NCBI GenBank assembly: GCA_014337915.1 | Contig: QUBU01000011.1 | Span: 1-64,000, forward strand | DNA: 64,000 bases | Origin: Gammaproteobacteria bacterium | GTDB taxonomy: Bacteria; Pseudomonadota; Gammaproteobacteria; Steroidobacterales; GCA-2729495 | Direction of reading: 5' to 3' | Shown: positions 16,644-24,906 of the stretch, in pieces | Layout: every line of letters starts with the position of its first letter | How positions within the stretch are numbered: position 1 is the first letter of the stretch | Translations under genes and position numbers: made by a program | Notes under the pieces: generated by a model | Told to the model about the DNA's origin: nothing | What the model saw: the letters and a program-made list of their open reading frames with translations, nothing else | Databases searched by the model: none

Positions 16644-17702
16644 TCAAGGCGGCGCGGGCCGCTCCTGGAGCAGGGAGTTCAGCAGCCTGGTCACCGGCGC
16701 GGCGAGGCCGACGCGGGCAGGGTCGTGCAGGTTATACCAGAGCCAGCGGCCGCCATCCAAAGCGCGGCGCGGCTCGGGCACGTCCACCTCGACGGGCGTC
16801 ATGTCGAGGTCGAAGTGGGTGAAGCCGTGGCGGAGCACGGGGCGCTGTGCGATGCGCAGCGGCGGCTGGCCGATTTCGCGCTGGCACCAGTCGCCGACGG
16901 CATCCAGCCCCTCGACCTCGGGCAGGCCCCAGAGGCCGCCCCAGAGTCCCGTGGCGGGGCGCTTCTCCAGCAGCACGCGCCCGGCGCCGAAGCAGACCAG
17001 CATGACGACGCTGCTGCGCTGCGGGCGCGCGCGCCTGGGCTGCGCCGCGGGCAGGCGTTCGGCGATGCCGTCGCGGCGCGCGAGGCAGCGGCTGGCGAGC
17101 GGGCAGCGTTCGCAGGCCGGCCGGCGCCGCGTGCAGAGCGTGGCGCCGAGATCCATGATGGCCTGCGTGTAGGCGGCGGGCCGGTCGGCCGGCGTGTATT
17201 GGTCGGCGAGCTGCCAGAGCCGCGCCTGCACGGCGGGGACCGCCGGCGGTTCCTCGATGCGATGCAGGCGGGTGAGCACGCGCTTCACGTTGCCGTCGAG
17301 GATCGGCTGGCGCTGGCCACCGGCGAGCGCGAGGATGGCGCCGGCAGTGGAGCGGCCGATGCCCGGCAGCGCCATCAGCGCATCGAGGTCCATGGGCAGC
17401 ACGCCGCCATGCGCCTCGCAGACGCGGCGCGCGGCGTGCTGCAGCTGGCGCGCGCGGCCGTAGTAGCCGAGGCCCGACCAGGCGTGCAGCACGGCGTCTT
17501 CGCTGGCGGCGGCGAGGGACTGCAGGTCGGGGAACGCCGCCATGAAACGGTCGTAGTAGCGCTCGACGGTCACCACCTGCGTCTGTTGCAGCATCACCTC
17601 GGAGACCCAGACGCGGTAAGGCGTGGGATCGCGCTGCCAGGGCAGGTCCCGGCGGCCGTGGACATCCCACCAGGCGAGCAGGGCCGGGGCGATGCCGGTC
17701 AC
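16644..17702 (-). CDS. mutY: A/G-specific adenine DNA glycosylase
   Basis: 352 residues. Removes adenine mispaired with 8-oxoguanine. The helix-hairpin-helix glycosylase core carries catalytic Glu35 (VSEVMLQQTQ) and Asp134 (LDGNVKRVL). A 4Fe-4S loop is formed by Cys188, Cys195, Cys198 and Cys204 (spacing C-x6-C-x2-C-x5-C). The C-terminal Nudix-like domain that reads 8-oxoG starts near residue 225 (SSVVMLVCFGAGRVLLEKRPATGLWGGLW). The GTG start overlaps the asmA stop (GTGA), giving coupled translation. With mutM at 35.7 kb, the window encodes two arms of the GO repair system. Confidence 0.96.
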   Translation of the reverse strand: MTGIAPALLAWWDVHGRRDLPWQRDPTPYRVWVSEVMLQQTQVVTVERYYDRFMAAFPDLQSLAAASEDAVLHAWSGLGYYGRARQLQHAARRVCEAHGGVLPMDLDALMALPGIGRSTAGAILALAGGQRQPILDGNVKRVLTRLHRIEEPPAVPAVQARLWQLADQYTPADRPAAYTQAIMDLGATLCTRRRPACERCPLASRCLARRDGIAERLPAAQPRRARPQRSSVVMLVCFGAGRVLLEKRPATGLWGGLWGLPEVEGLDAVGDWCQREIGQPPLRIAQRPVLRHGFTHFDLDMTPVEVDVPEPRRALDGGRWLWYNLHDPARVGLAAPVTRLLNSLLQERPAPP

Positions 17703-20074
17703 TGTTGCTGCGGCTCGGGCGCGGGCTGCGCCGGCTTGAGCAGGTCGCGCAGGCTGCGCTTGAGGACGTCGCGCGGCTTTTCTTCCTTCTGCGGTACCGT
17801 TGCGGGCGGCGGCTCGCTGCCTGCCGTGGCCGGACTGGTAGCTGGCGCGCTGGCGCTGCCCTCCGTCGCGGCGGGTTCGTCCGCGCCACCGAGGCGCCTG
17901 AACAGCCGGTCCTTGAGCTTCTGCACCGCCGCGCCGGCAACCATGTTCTTGATGTCGACCGAGACCTTGGGCTTCTCGAGCGGGCCCTTGACGGTGAGCG
18001 GGATGGCCAGGCCCTTGAGGTCCTTGATGCTGCTGCCGTCCTCGAAGACCGGGGTCTCGAACACCTGCGCCTGCAGCGCGTAGTCCATGTTGCGCGCCAC
18101 GAGGTTGAGCGCGCCCTTGCCGGTGAGGCGCAGGAACGGGATCTGCGCCAGCAGCTGGTCATCGCGCAGTACGCCGTCGGCGAGCGTGCCGGTCATCTCC
18201 ACGGCCTCGAGCGGCGTCTGCGGTTTCGCGGGCGCGGGCGGTGCTGCCTCACCGCGCAGGCGCGCGCGGGCGCTGCGGATCTCATGCCAGAGATCGGTGC
18301 CCTGGTAGACGCCGTCGGCCAGCGACAGCGCGACCTTGCCGTCGAGCGTGGCGAGGATGTCGTCGCTGCGGTTGCCGCTGCCGCTGGCGCTGATGCGGCC
18401 GCTGAGCGCGCCGGCGAGCTTGTCGGTCTGGTAGCGGTCCCTGAGGATGCTGCCGAGCTGCAGGGCGCTGATCTGCTGGTCGAGCGTGACCTGCGCCTTC
18501 GGGCCGCTGGCATCGATGGCGACGCTGCCGCGATAGCTGCCGCCGTAGAGCTGCGCGGCCAGCGGGTCGAGGCGCAGCCGCCCGCCGTCGGCGCGCACGG
18601 TGGCGCTGACGTCAGTGAGGTGCGTTTTCGCGAATACCAGCTTGCCGATGCCGATGCGGCCATCGAGGCGCATGCCGCGCAGGGTCTCGACGGGGATGTC
18701 ATCGCCGGCGGCTGCGGCGGCCTTGTCCTTGTTCTTGTTCTGGTCCTGGCCCGCGGTCGCGCCGCCCGCGGTGGCGGGCGCGAGGTAGCGGTCGAGGTCG
18801 AGCTGGTCGATGCGCAGGTCGAAGCGCGTCATCGGCTTGTCGAAGCCGTTGAGGCCGAGGCTGCCGGTCAGCCGGCTGTCGTCGAGCTGGATGTCGAGGC
18901 CCTTGAGGTCCAGCACATCCTTGCCGAGCGACCAGGCGCCGCTGCCGGCGAGGCGGGTCAGCGCCTTCGGGTCCGCGGTCTTCGGTTCGGGCTCGCCCAG
19001 CGCCGCGAGCAGGCTGCGCGGTGAGAGCGGTTCGAGCTTGAAGCGGCCGGCGAGTTCGGCGCCGCCCGCGCTGCCGGGCCTGAGCCGGCCGCCGCCCTCG
19101 AGCGCGAGGCGCGCACCGAGGCCGTCGATGTCGGCCTTGAAGGCCTTGATCGCACCGGCGAGCTTGTCGATGTCCAGCGCCAGCCCCTCGAGCGCCAGCT
19201 TGCCGCTGATGCTGCCGCCGGGGATGTTCCTGCCCTTCATGCTGAAGTCGGCCTGCAGCGCGGGAATCACCAGTTCGCTGCTGGCGCCGAAAGCAAGGTT
19301 CGCCGCGACGGCACTGAGTTTGCCCTCGATGGTCTGCGCCGGCAGCGAGGCGCCGGTGAGACCGAAGTCCAGCTGCGGCTTCGTCAGTGTCAGCTTCGAG
19401 GTTGCGGGGTCCAGCAGCGCGCTCGCCCGCAGCGCGATCTCGCCGCCGAGGCCGTCGCTCTCCTCGCTGAAGTGGGTGGTGAGCTGCAGGTCGAAGGGTA
19501 CGCCGGGGCTGATGCTGCCGGTGTCCAGCTGCAGCTGCTCGGCACGGTAGGCCGAGCCGTCCTGCTCGTCGCGGTAAGCCAGCTGGCCGCTGCGGATACG
19601 GATGCCGCCGATGTGCAGCTCCGGCGCCGGCGTTTCCGCGGCGGCGGCTGCCGCGCCGTCGGGTGCCTGCTGCGGGGCGAACTCCCAGTTGGCCACGCCG
19701 TCCTTGCGCAGCAGCAGGTTGGCGTCCAGGCCATCGAGGCTGACGACGCCGATCTCCACCCGCCGCTCGGTGAGCAGCGGCCAGAGGCGGATGCTCAGCT
19801 CGGCGTTCTCCACGCTGGCGAAGCTGTCGCCGGCGAAGCCGGGCGGGTTGCCGAGCCTGGCGCGGCCGAGGCGGATGCTGCAGCAGGGAAAGAAGTCGAG
19901 GCCGATGTCGCCTTCGAGGCTGAGCTTGCGCCCGGTGGCCTTCTCCACCGACTGCGCGAGCAGCGGCTGGAATTCTTTCGGGTCGAACAGGACGGCGACC
20001 GCCAGGGCAATGGCCAGGGCGAGCACCAGCAGGACGCCGACCAGGCCGGCGATGAGCTTCATGACGCGGTTCAT
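17699..20074 (-). CDS. asmA: AsmA-family envelope protein
   Basis: 791 residues. One N-terminal membrane anchor (about residues 6-28) is followed by a long periplasmic region with the AsmA signature FDPKEFQPLLAQSVEKATGRKLSLEGDIGLDFFP. The C-terminal AsmA_2 repeat includes GASGSGN-like and LDGKVALSLADGVYQG. The extreme C-terminus is proline/alanine-rich with basic patches. AsmA proteins are repeating beta-groove proteins thought to carry phospholipids between the membranes. A low-complexity lysine/asparagine linker lies near residue 450. It heads the asmA-mutY-yggX operon and overlaps mutY by four bases. Confidence 0.9.
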   Translation of the reverse strand: MNRVMKLIAGLVGVLLVLALAIALAVAVLFDPKEFQPLLAQSVEKATGRKLSLEGDIGLDFFPCCSIRLGRARLGNPPGFAGDSFASVENAELSIRLWPLLTERRVEIGVVSLDGLDANLLLRKDGVANWEFAPQQAPDGAAAAAAETPAPELHIGGIRIRSGQLAYRDEQDGSAYRAEQLQLDTGSISPGVPFDLQLTTHFSEESDGLGGEIALRASALLDPATSKLTLTKPQLDFGLTGASLPAQTIEGKLSAVAANLAFGASSELVIPALQADFSMKGRNIPGGSISGKLALEGLALDIDKLAGAIKAFKADIDGLGARLALEGGGRLRPGSAGGAELAGRFKLEPLSPRSLLAALGEPEPKTADPKALTRLAGSGAWSLGKDVLDLKGLDIQLDDSRLTGSLGLNGFDKPMTRFDLRIDQLDLDRYLAPATAGGATAGQDQNKNKDKAAAAAGDDIPVETLRGMRLDGRIGIGKLVFAKTHLTDVSATVRADGGRLRLDPLAAQLYGGSYRGSVAIDASGPKAQVTLDQQISALQLGSILRDRYQTDKLAGALSGRISASGSGNRSDDILATLDGKVALSLADGVYQGTDLWHEIRSARARLRGEAAPPAPAKPQTPLEAVEMTGTLADGVLRDDQLLAQIPFLRLTGKGALNLVARNMDYALQAQVFETPVFEDGSSIKDLKGLAIPLTVKGPLEKPKVSVDIKNMVAGAAVQKLKDRLFRRLGGADEPAATEGSASAPATSPATAGSEPPPATVPQKEEKPRDVLKRSLRDLLKPAQPAPEPQQQ

Positions 20075-20125
20075 CGCGCCATTACACCATCCCCCCTGCG
20101 CGCGGCCAAGGCGCGCAGCGCGGCG

Positions 20126-20551
20126 TCAGCAGCCGTCGGTCATCGGCTGCAGCAGCAGCGCGCCACCGGGATGCTGCGGCGGCGCGTAGCGCACGCCGCA
20201 GCGCGCGCCCGGCGCGGCGTCGCGATGCCGGAAGGTGTCGCCGGACAGGGTGAATGCCATGGTCTCAGCCGGTGTCATGAGGCGGGCGATGTCCGCCGCC
20301 ACGGGATAGCCATTGACGAGGCCGGTGGCTCCGGACTGCGCGCGGCCGAGCGCCTGGCCGAGCTGCGCGGCGCTGCGCAGGCCCGCGGCCAGCGCCTGCA
20401 CTTCGGTGCGCCGGTTCAGGCTGGCGGTGTCGCGCTGCCCCGGGATCGCCAGCGTCGCCAGCAACGCCAGGCAAGCGACGGCGACCAGCGCCGTCGCCGC
20501 ACTGATGCCCTGCCCTGCGTCGCTGCCCTGCGCGCCCGTTGCCACGGCCAT
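20126..20551 (-). CDS. Hypothetical pseudopilin-like secreted or membrane protein
   Basis: 141 residues. A short N-terminus ending GQG is followed by a hydrophobic helix (ISAATALVAVACLALLATLAI) and a soluble C-terminal part with two cysteines (RCGVRY, DGC). The G-then-helix layout resembles a type IV pseudopilin, but the usual Glu at position +5 is absent. The reading frame overlaps the 3' part of the 183-residue frame upstream by about 135 bases, so either the two genes overlap or a frameshift has split one gene. I do not recognise a family. Function unknown. Confidence 0.5.
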   Translation of the reverse strand: MAVATGAQGSDAGQGISAATALVAVACLALLATLAIPGQRDTASLNRRTEVQALAAGLRSAAQLGQALGRAQSGATGLVNGYPVAADIARLMTPAETMAFTLSGDTFRHRDAAPGARCGVRYAPPQHPGGALLLQPMTDGC

Positions 20552-20967
20552 GTCCGCACCCTCTGCCCGAGCGCGGGACTGTCGCGCGGCGCGCGGCCGC
20601 CGTCCGTGACGGGCGTCGCAGGCAGCGCCGCATCCGCGGCGAGCAGCGCCTCCAGCTGGCGCCGGCGACCCGCGGCGACCCAGGGCGTGACCAGCAGGAC
20701 AGGCAGGCAGAGGACGGCATCGCGCTGCCAGCCGGCGAGGTCCAGGCGCCAGGCGAGGACCAGCACGGCGAGACCCGTTGCCCCGGCGGCCAGCGCCGCG
20801 AACCAGGTGCCGCTGCAGGCGCATGCCCGCGCGAGGACCACGAGGTCCAGGCCGAGCCGCGCCAGCCGGCCGCGCGCGGCATAACCGGGCAGGGCATCGT
20901 GGCGCAGCAGCTCGATCCATCCGGCGAGCCAGCGGGCGGCGGTCGCAGGCAACTTCATGCCGGCCAT
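20416..20967 (-). CDS. Hypothetical membrane protein, 3' end doubtful
   Basis: 183 residues. The N-terminal ~115 residues look like a real membrane protein: an amphipathic opening (WLAGWIELLRHDALPGYAARGRLARLGLDLVVLARA), then two hydrophobic helices near 55-75 and 83-98. After residue ~135 the composition turns to arginine/tryptophan-rich sequence typical of wrong-frame translation. This happens where the downstream pseudopilin-like frame begins. A single base error or a natural frameshift could join the two. A start at Met4 (20958) is equally possible. Confidence 0.4.
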   Translation of the reverse strand: MAGMKLPATAARWLAGWIELLRHDALPGYAARGRLARLGLDLVVLARACACSGTWFAALAAGATGLAVLVLAWRLDLAGWQRDAVLCLPVLLVTPWVAAGRRRQLEALLAADAALPATPVTDGGRAPRDSPALGQRVRTWPWQRARRAATQGRASVRRRRWSPSLAWRCWRRWRSRGSATPPA

Positions 20968-21184
20968 GGGAAACGCTGCGTGGCCGGCGTTCCAGCGGGA
21001 AATCCGGCGCGTTCGCCTGCATCCGGGCGGCAGGCCCTTGCCGATGCCGAACGGAAATATGTGAAACCGGTCCCGGCAGCCGGGTGCCCCGCCCCGCTAG
21101 CCTTGCGCACACATCTGTCCCCTGGACTGGGCGCGAAAGGGGTTCGGTGGCTGCGCTGCACGCGGCCGCCCGGCCAATGAACCC

Positions 21185-22924
21185 GTGAAACTGCTGTTGG
21201 TGGAAGACAACGCCGACGATGTCGCCTTCCTCGGCGCGTCGTTGCGCAGGCAACAGGCCAGCGATATCGAGCTGGTCCACTGCCGTTCCCTGAAGGAGGC
21301 GCGCGAACTGCTGGGCGGCGGCGGCTTCGACGTCGTGCTGCTCGACCTGCACCTGCCCGATGCCCGTGGCATGGAATGCGTGGACGGCATCCAGGCCGTC
21401 AACCAGCGCGCCGCGGTGGTGGCGCTCTCCGGCCAGGATGACGAGGCCTTCGCCGTCAGCATCCTCAACAAGGGAGTGCAGGATTACCTCGTGAAGTGGG
21501 AGGGCCAGGGCCGTACCATCCTGCGCTCCATCCGCTACGCCGTGGAACGCAAGCGCGCCGAGCTGCACCTGAACTACCTGGCGCAGTTCGACCCGCTCAC
21601 CGAGCTCGGCAACCGCCAGTACTTCCAGGACCAGCTGCGGCGCGCCACCGCGCGCGCCCGCCGCGAAGGCAACCGCGTGGCGCTGTTCTTCCTCGACATC
21701 GACCAGTTCAAGATGGTCAACGACACGCTCGGCCACCAGGCCGGGGACCAGCTGCTGCAGGAGGTGGCGCAGCGGCTCGGCAGCCAGGTGCGGGCCGGCG
21801 ACGTCATGGCCCGGCTCGGCGGCGACGAGTTCGCCATCCTCATGGAGGGCGTCGGTACGCCGGTGGACGCCGGCACCATCGCCCAGCAGCTGCTGGACGT
21901 GATCGAGGCGCCGTTCACCATCGACGGCCACCAGGTCAAGGTGACCACCAGCATCGGCATCACCTTCTACCCGTCGGACAACAACGACACCGTGCGGCTG
22001 CTGAAGAACGCCGATATCGCCATGTACCAGGCCAAGGATTCCGGCCGCAACAACTTCAAGTTCTTCACCGAGCGCATGCACACCGAGCTGGTGGAGTACC
22101 ACGAGCTGCAGCGGGACATCGCCGAGGCACTGCGCAAGCAGGGCTTCCGCCTGGTGTTCCAGCCGAAGGTGAACCTGAAGACACGCAAGCTGCAGGGCCT
22201 GGAGGCGCTGCTGCGCTGGGACTGCCCGAAGCGCGGCCCGGTGAGCCCCGCGCGCTTCATCCCGGTCGCCGAGGCCAGCGGGCATATCGTGCCGCTGGGC
22301 TACTGGGTGCTCAACAGCGTCTGCGAAACCATCAAGGCCTGGGAGCAGGCCGGGCTGCCGCTGGTGCCGGTGTCGGTCAACGTCTCCACGCGCCAGTTCC
22401 AGCAGGCGGATTTCCAGCGCCGCGTCGCCGGCACGCTCGAGCAATTCGAGGTGGCGCCGGAACTCATCGAGCTGGAGATGACCGAGGGCCTGCTCATGGA
22501 GGACACCGATGCCGCGCATCGGACCCTCACCGGGCTCAAGGACCTCGGCCTGCGCATCGCCATCGACGACTTCGGCACCGGGCACTCCTGCCTCAGCTAC
22601 CTGCGCCGCTTTCCCATCGACGTCCTGAAGATCGACCGCTCCTTCGTCAACGAGGTCGGCGCCAGCGAGGACAGCCGCATCATCATCGATGCCATCATCT
22701 CCCTGGCGCGCAGCCTGCGCCTGGAAACCGTCGCCGAGGGCGTGGAGACCAATGCCCAGCTGGATTTCCTGATGGAGCGCGGTTGCTTCATCGCCCAGGG
22801 CTTCCTGTTCGGCATGCCGATGGCGGCCCCGCAGCTGGAGCCGCTGCTGAATGAGCTCATGGAGGGCACCGCCCTCATGCGGGTGCCGGACTTCGCCGAT
22901 CCACTGCGGGCTTCCGGCAGCTGA
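21185..22924 (+). CDS. Response regulator with GGDEF and EAL domains (c-di-GMP turnover)
   Basis: 579 residues. The REC domain (1-120) has phospho-acceptor Asp54 in VLLDLHLPD. The diguanylate cyclase domain has an intact GGDEF at 212-216, and the phosphodiesterase domain has EAL at 340-342, with later EAL motifs DDFGTGHSCLSYL and DVLKIDRSFV. Both output domains look potentially active. The start is GTG at 21185, directly at the VEDN receiver opening. The nearest ATG (21177) is out of frame. A PAS histidine kinase gene begins 11 bases downstream, so phosphorylation probably tunes c-di-GMP levels through this protein. Confidence 0.95.
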   Translation: MKLLLVEDNADDVAFLGASLRRQQASDIELVHCRSLKEARELLGGGGFDVVLLDLHLPDARGMECVDGIQAVNQRAAVVALSGQDDEAFAVSILNKGVQDYLVKWEGQGRTILRSIRYAVERKRAELHLNYLAQFDPLTELGNRQYFQDQLRRATARARREGNRVALFFLDIDQFKMVNDTLGHQAGDQLLQEVAQRLGSQVRAGDVMARLGGDEFAILMEGVGTPVDAGTIAQQLLDVIEAPFTIDGHQVKVTTSIGITFYPSDNNDTVRLLKNADIAMYQAKDSGRNNFKFFTERMHTELVEYHELQRDIAEALRKQGFRLVFQPKVNLKTRKLQGLEALLRWDCPKRGPVSPARFIPVAEASGHIVPLGYWVLNSVCETIKAWEQAGLPLVPVSVNVSTRQFQQADFQRRVAGTLEQFEVAPELIELEMTEGLLMEDTDAAHRTLTGLKDLGLRIAIDDFGTGHSCLSYLRRFPIDVLKIDRSFVNEVGASEDSRIIIDAIISLARSLRLETVAEGVETNAQLDFLMERGCFIAQGFLFGMPMAAPQLEPLLNELMEGTALMRVPDFADPLRASGS

Positions 22925-22935
22925 GCCACGCCGCC

Positions 22936-24471
22936 ATGACCGCCTGCGTCAGCGCCCACACTGCGACGATGGACCCTGACCTGCAGGCGCTGCTCCAGGA
23001 CACTGGCGTTGGCATCTGGCGCTTCGAAGCGGACCCGCGCCGCTTCTGTTTCGATGACACCTGCCGCGCCATGTTCGACGTCGATGCCGACGCCAGTTTC
23101 GGGCCGGAGCTCATCCGCCAGCGCATCCACCCGGAAGACCAGCCCGGTTACTGGGCCGCGATCCGCAGGGCGATGGCCGGCGAGGCCAGCTTCAGCATCG
23201 AGTACCGCATCCTGCGTCGCGATGGTGCGATCCGCTGGATCAGCGCCCGCGGCCGCGTGCACCCGGGCCAGCCCGGCGAAGCCGTCGTGGTGCAGGGCGT
23301 CTGCTTCGACATCAGCGAGCGCCGGCAGCTGGAGGACAGCCTGCATGCCACCGAGCTGCGCCTGCAGGCGCTTGCGGACAGTTTCCCGGGACTGTTCTGC
23401 TACATGGATCGCAACTATGTGGTGCGCTTTCTCAGCGACCGCTACATCGAGCACCTCGGCACGGACCGCCGCGAGCTCATCGGGCGGCCGCTGGCGGAGC
23501 TGACCGGGGCGGCGCGCTTTCGCGAGCAGCGGCCCATTTACGACGCCGTGCTCGCCGGCAAGGTCCACAGCTTCGAGGATGCGCGCCGCATGCCCGACGG
23601 CGAGCTGCGCCACTATGCCATCAGCTACCAGCCGGACCGCGGCGCCAGCGGCGAGGTGCGCGGCTTCATGGCCATCGGCCTGGACATCACCGACCTGCGC
23701 CGCGTCGAGCAGGCCCTGCAGGAGCGCACGCGGGAACTGTCGCGCTCAAACCATGACCTCGAGCAGTTCGCCTACGCGGCCTCGCATGACCTGAAGGCGC
23801 CGCTGCGTGCCATCGAGGCACTGGTGGCCTGGCTGCGCGAGGATCTCGCCAGCCATGACAGTAGGCAGGTGCAGGAAACCCTGGCGCAGCTCGCCCAGCG
23901 CAGCAGCCGCCTGCACCAGCTGCTCGATGACCTGCTCGCCTACGCGCGGGCGGGCCACGCGACGAGCGAGGCCAGCGAAGTGGACAGCCGGCAGCTGGTG
24001 GCCGACATCGGCCTGCTGCTCGCACCGCCGCCCGGGATGCGCGTGGAAGCCGACGCCTCGCTGCCCGTGCTGCGCACCTGGCGGGCACCGCTGGAGCAGG
24101 TGCTGCGCAACCTGGTCAACAATGCGATCAAGCATCATCCGCGCCGCGAAGGCCTGGTGCGCGTCTATGCCGAGCGTGGCGACGGCGGGCTGGTGTTCGC
24201 AGTGGAGGACGACGGTGCGGGCATCCCGACCGAGTTCGCCGACAAGGTGTTCCTGATGTTCCAGACCGCCGGGCGCCGCGAGGGCGTCGAGGGCAGCGGC
24301 ATGGGGCTCGCCATCGTCAAGCGCATCGTCGAGGGCCAGGGCGGCCGCATCTGGTTCGGTCCCGGCCGCGACGGCCGCGGCACGGTGTTCCGCTTCAGCT
24401 GGAAGCCGCTGCCAGCCGCATCAGCGCCCCGTGAGCCGCGCAACCTTCACCCGCTGCCCGCCGCGGGCTGA
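22936..24471 (+). CDS. PAS-domain sensor histidine kinase
   Basis: 511 residues, no membrane span, so cytosolic. Two PAS/PAC modules (about 18-130 and 140-258, the first ending VQGVCFDISERRQLEDSL and the second GLDITDLRRVEQAL) precede a short coiled coil. The kinase core has phospho-acceptor His284 (YAASHDLKAPLRA), an N box around residues 392-396, the G1 box DDGAG (425-429) and the G2 box GSGMGLA (453-459). The family resembles the phytochrome-like/bacteriophytochrome kinases without a chromophore domain. Next to a REC-GGDEF-EAL gene, it is the likely cognate kinase. Confidence 0.93.
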   Translation: MTACVSAHTATMDPDLQALLQDTGVGIWRFEADPRRFCFDDTCRAMFDVDADASFGPELIRQRIHPEDQPGYWAAIRRAMAGEASFSIEYRILRRDGAIRWISARGRVHPGQPGEAVVVQGVCFDISERRQLEDSLHATELRLQALADSFPGLFCYMDRNYVVRFLSDRYIEHLGTDRRELIGRPLAELTGAARFREQRPIYDAVLAGKVHSFEDARRMPDGELRHYAISYQPDRGASGEVRGFMAIGLDITDLRRVEQALQERTRELSRSNHDLEQFAYAASHDLKAPLRAIEALVAWLREDLASHDSRQVQETLAQLAQRSSRLHQLLDDLLAYARAGHATSEASEVDSRQLVADIGLLLAPPPGMRVEADASLPVLRTWRAPLEQVLRNLVNNAIKHHPRREGLVRVYAERGDGGLVFAVEDDGAGIPTEFADKVFLMFQTAGRREGVEGSGMGLAIVKRIVEGQGGRIWFGPGRDGRGTVFRFSWKPLPAASAPREPRNLHPLPAAG

Positions 24472-24479
24472 ACAGGAGC

Positions 24480-24869
24480 TCAGAGGGCGCGGCCGATCCC
24501 GTAACCCGCCCAGGCGGCGCCGAGCCCGAGCAGCAGCTGTGCACTGACGTTCAGCACCAGGCGCGTCCAGGCGCCATCGAGGCCGAGGCCGAGGGACTCG
24601 AAGGCGAAGGCCGAGAAGGTGGTGAAGCCGCCGAGCAGGCCGGTCAGCAGGAACACCCGCAGGTCCGGCACCAGGAACTGGCGACCTTCGGCCAGTCCAC
24701 CCAGCAGGCCGATGGCGAGCGAGCCCATGACATTCACCGCCAGCGTGCCGACGGGAAACGCCAGCCCGGGGAACAGCCGGTGCACGGCACCGCTGCCGAG
24801 GAAGCGCGCCACGGAACCGAGCGCGCCACCGAGCGCCACCAGGGCGAGCTGCAACCAGGAAACCTGCAC
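24480..24869 (-). CDS. crcB: Fluoride-specific ion channel CrcB/FluC
   Basis: 129 residues, four hydrophobic helices. Family motifs GGALGSVARFLGSG near the N-terminus, FPVGTLAVNVMGSLAIGLL and the GLLGGFTTFSAFAFE filter helix are present. It forms dual-topology dimers that leak fluoride out of the cell. It lies 37 bases downstream of a DHA2 exporter gene and convergent with the histidine kinase. No fluoride riboswitch consensus was seen in the short gap upstream, so expression probably comes from the exporter promoter. Confidence 0.95.
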   Translation of the reverse strand: MQVSWLQLALVALGGALGSVARFLGSGAVHRLFPGLAFPVGTLAVNVMGSLAIGLLGGLAEGRQFLVPDLRVFLLTGLLGGFTTFSAFAFESLGLGLDGAWTRLVLNVSAQLLLGLGAAWAGYGIGRAL

Positions 24870-24906
24870 CGCGTCCGCCCTGGTTCGCCCTGGCCGGCGC
24901 GGCGGC

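Noticed and set aside
20126-22585. 819-codon frame antisense to the REC-GGDEF-EAL gene
   Set aside because: Its reading over 21185-22585 is the complement of clearly coding DNA, a usual effect in G+C-rich genomes. Only the last 141 codons look protein-like.
24870-24906. Fluoride riboswitch before crcB
   Set aside because: The 37-base gap is too short and lacks the conserved riboswitch sequence.
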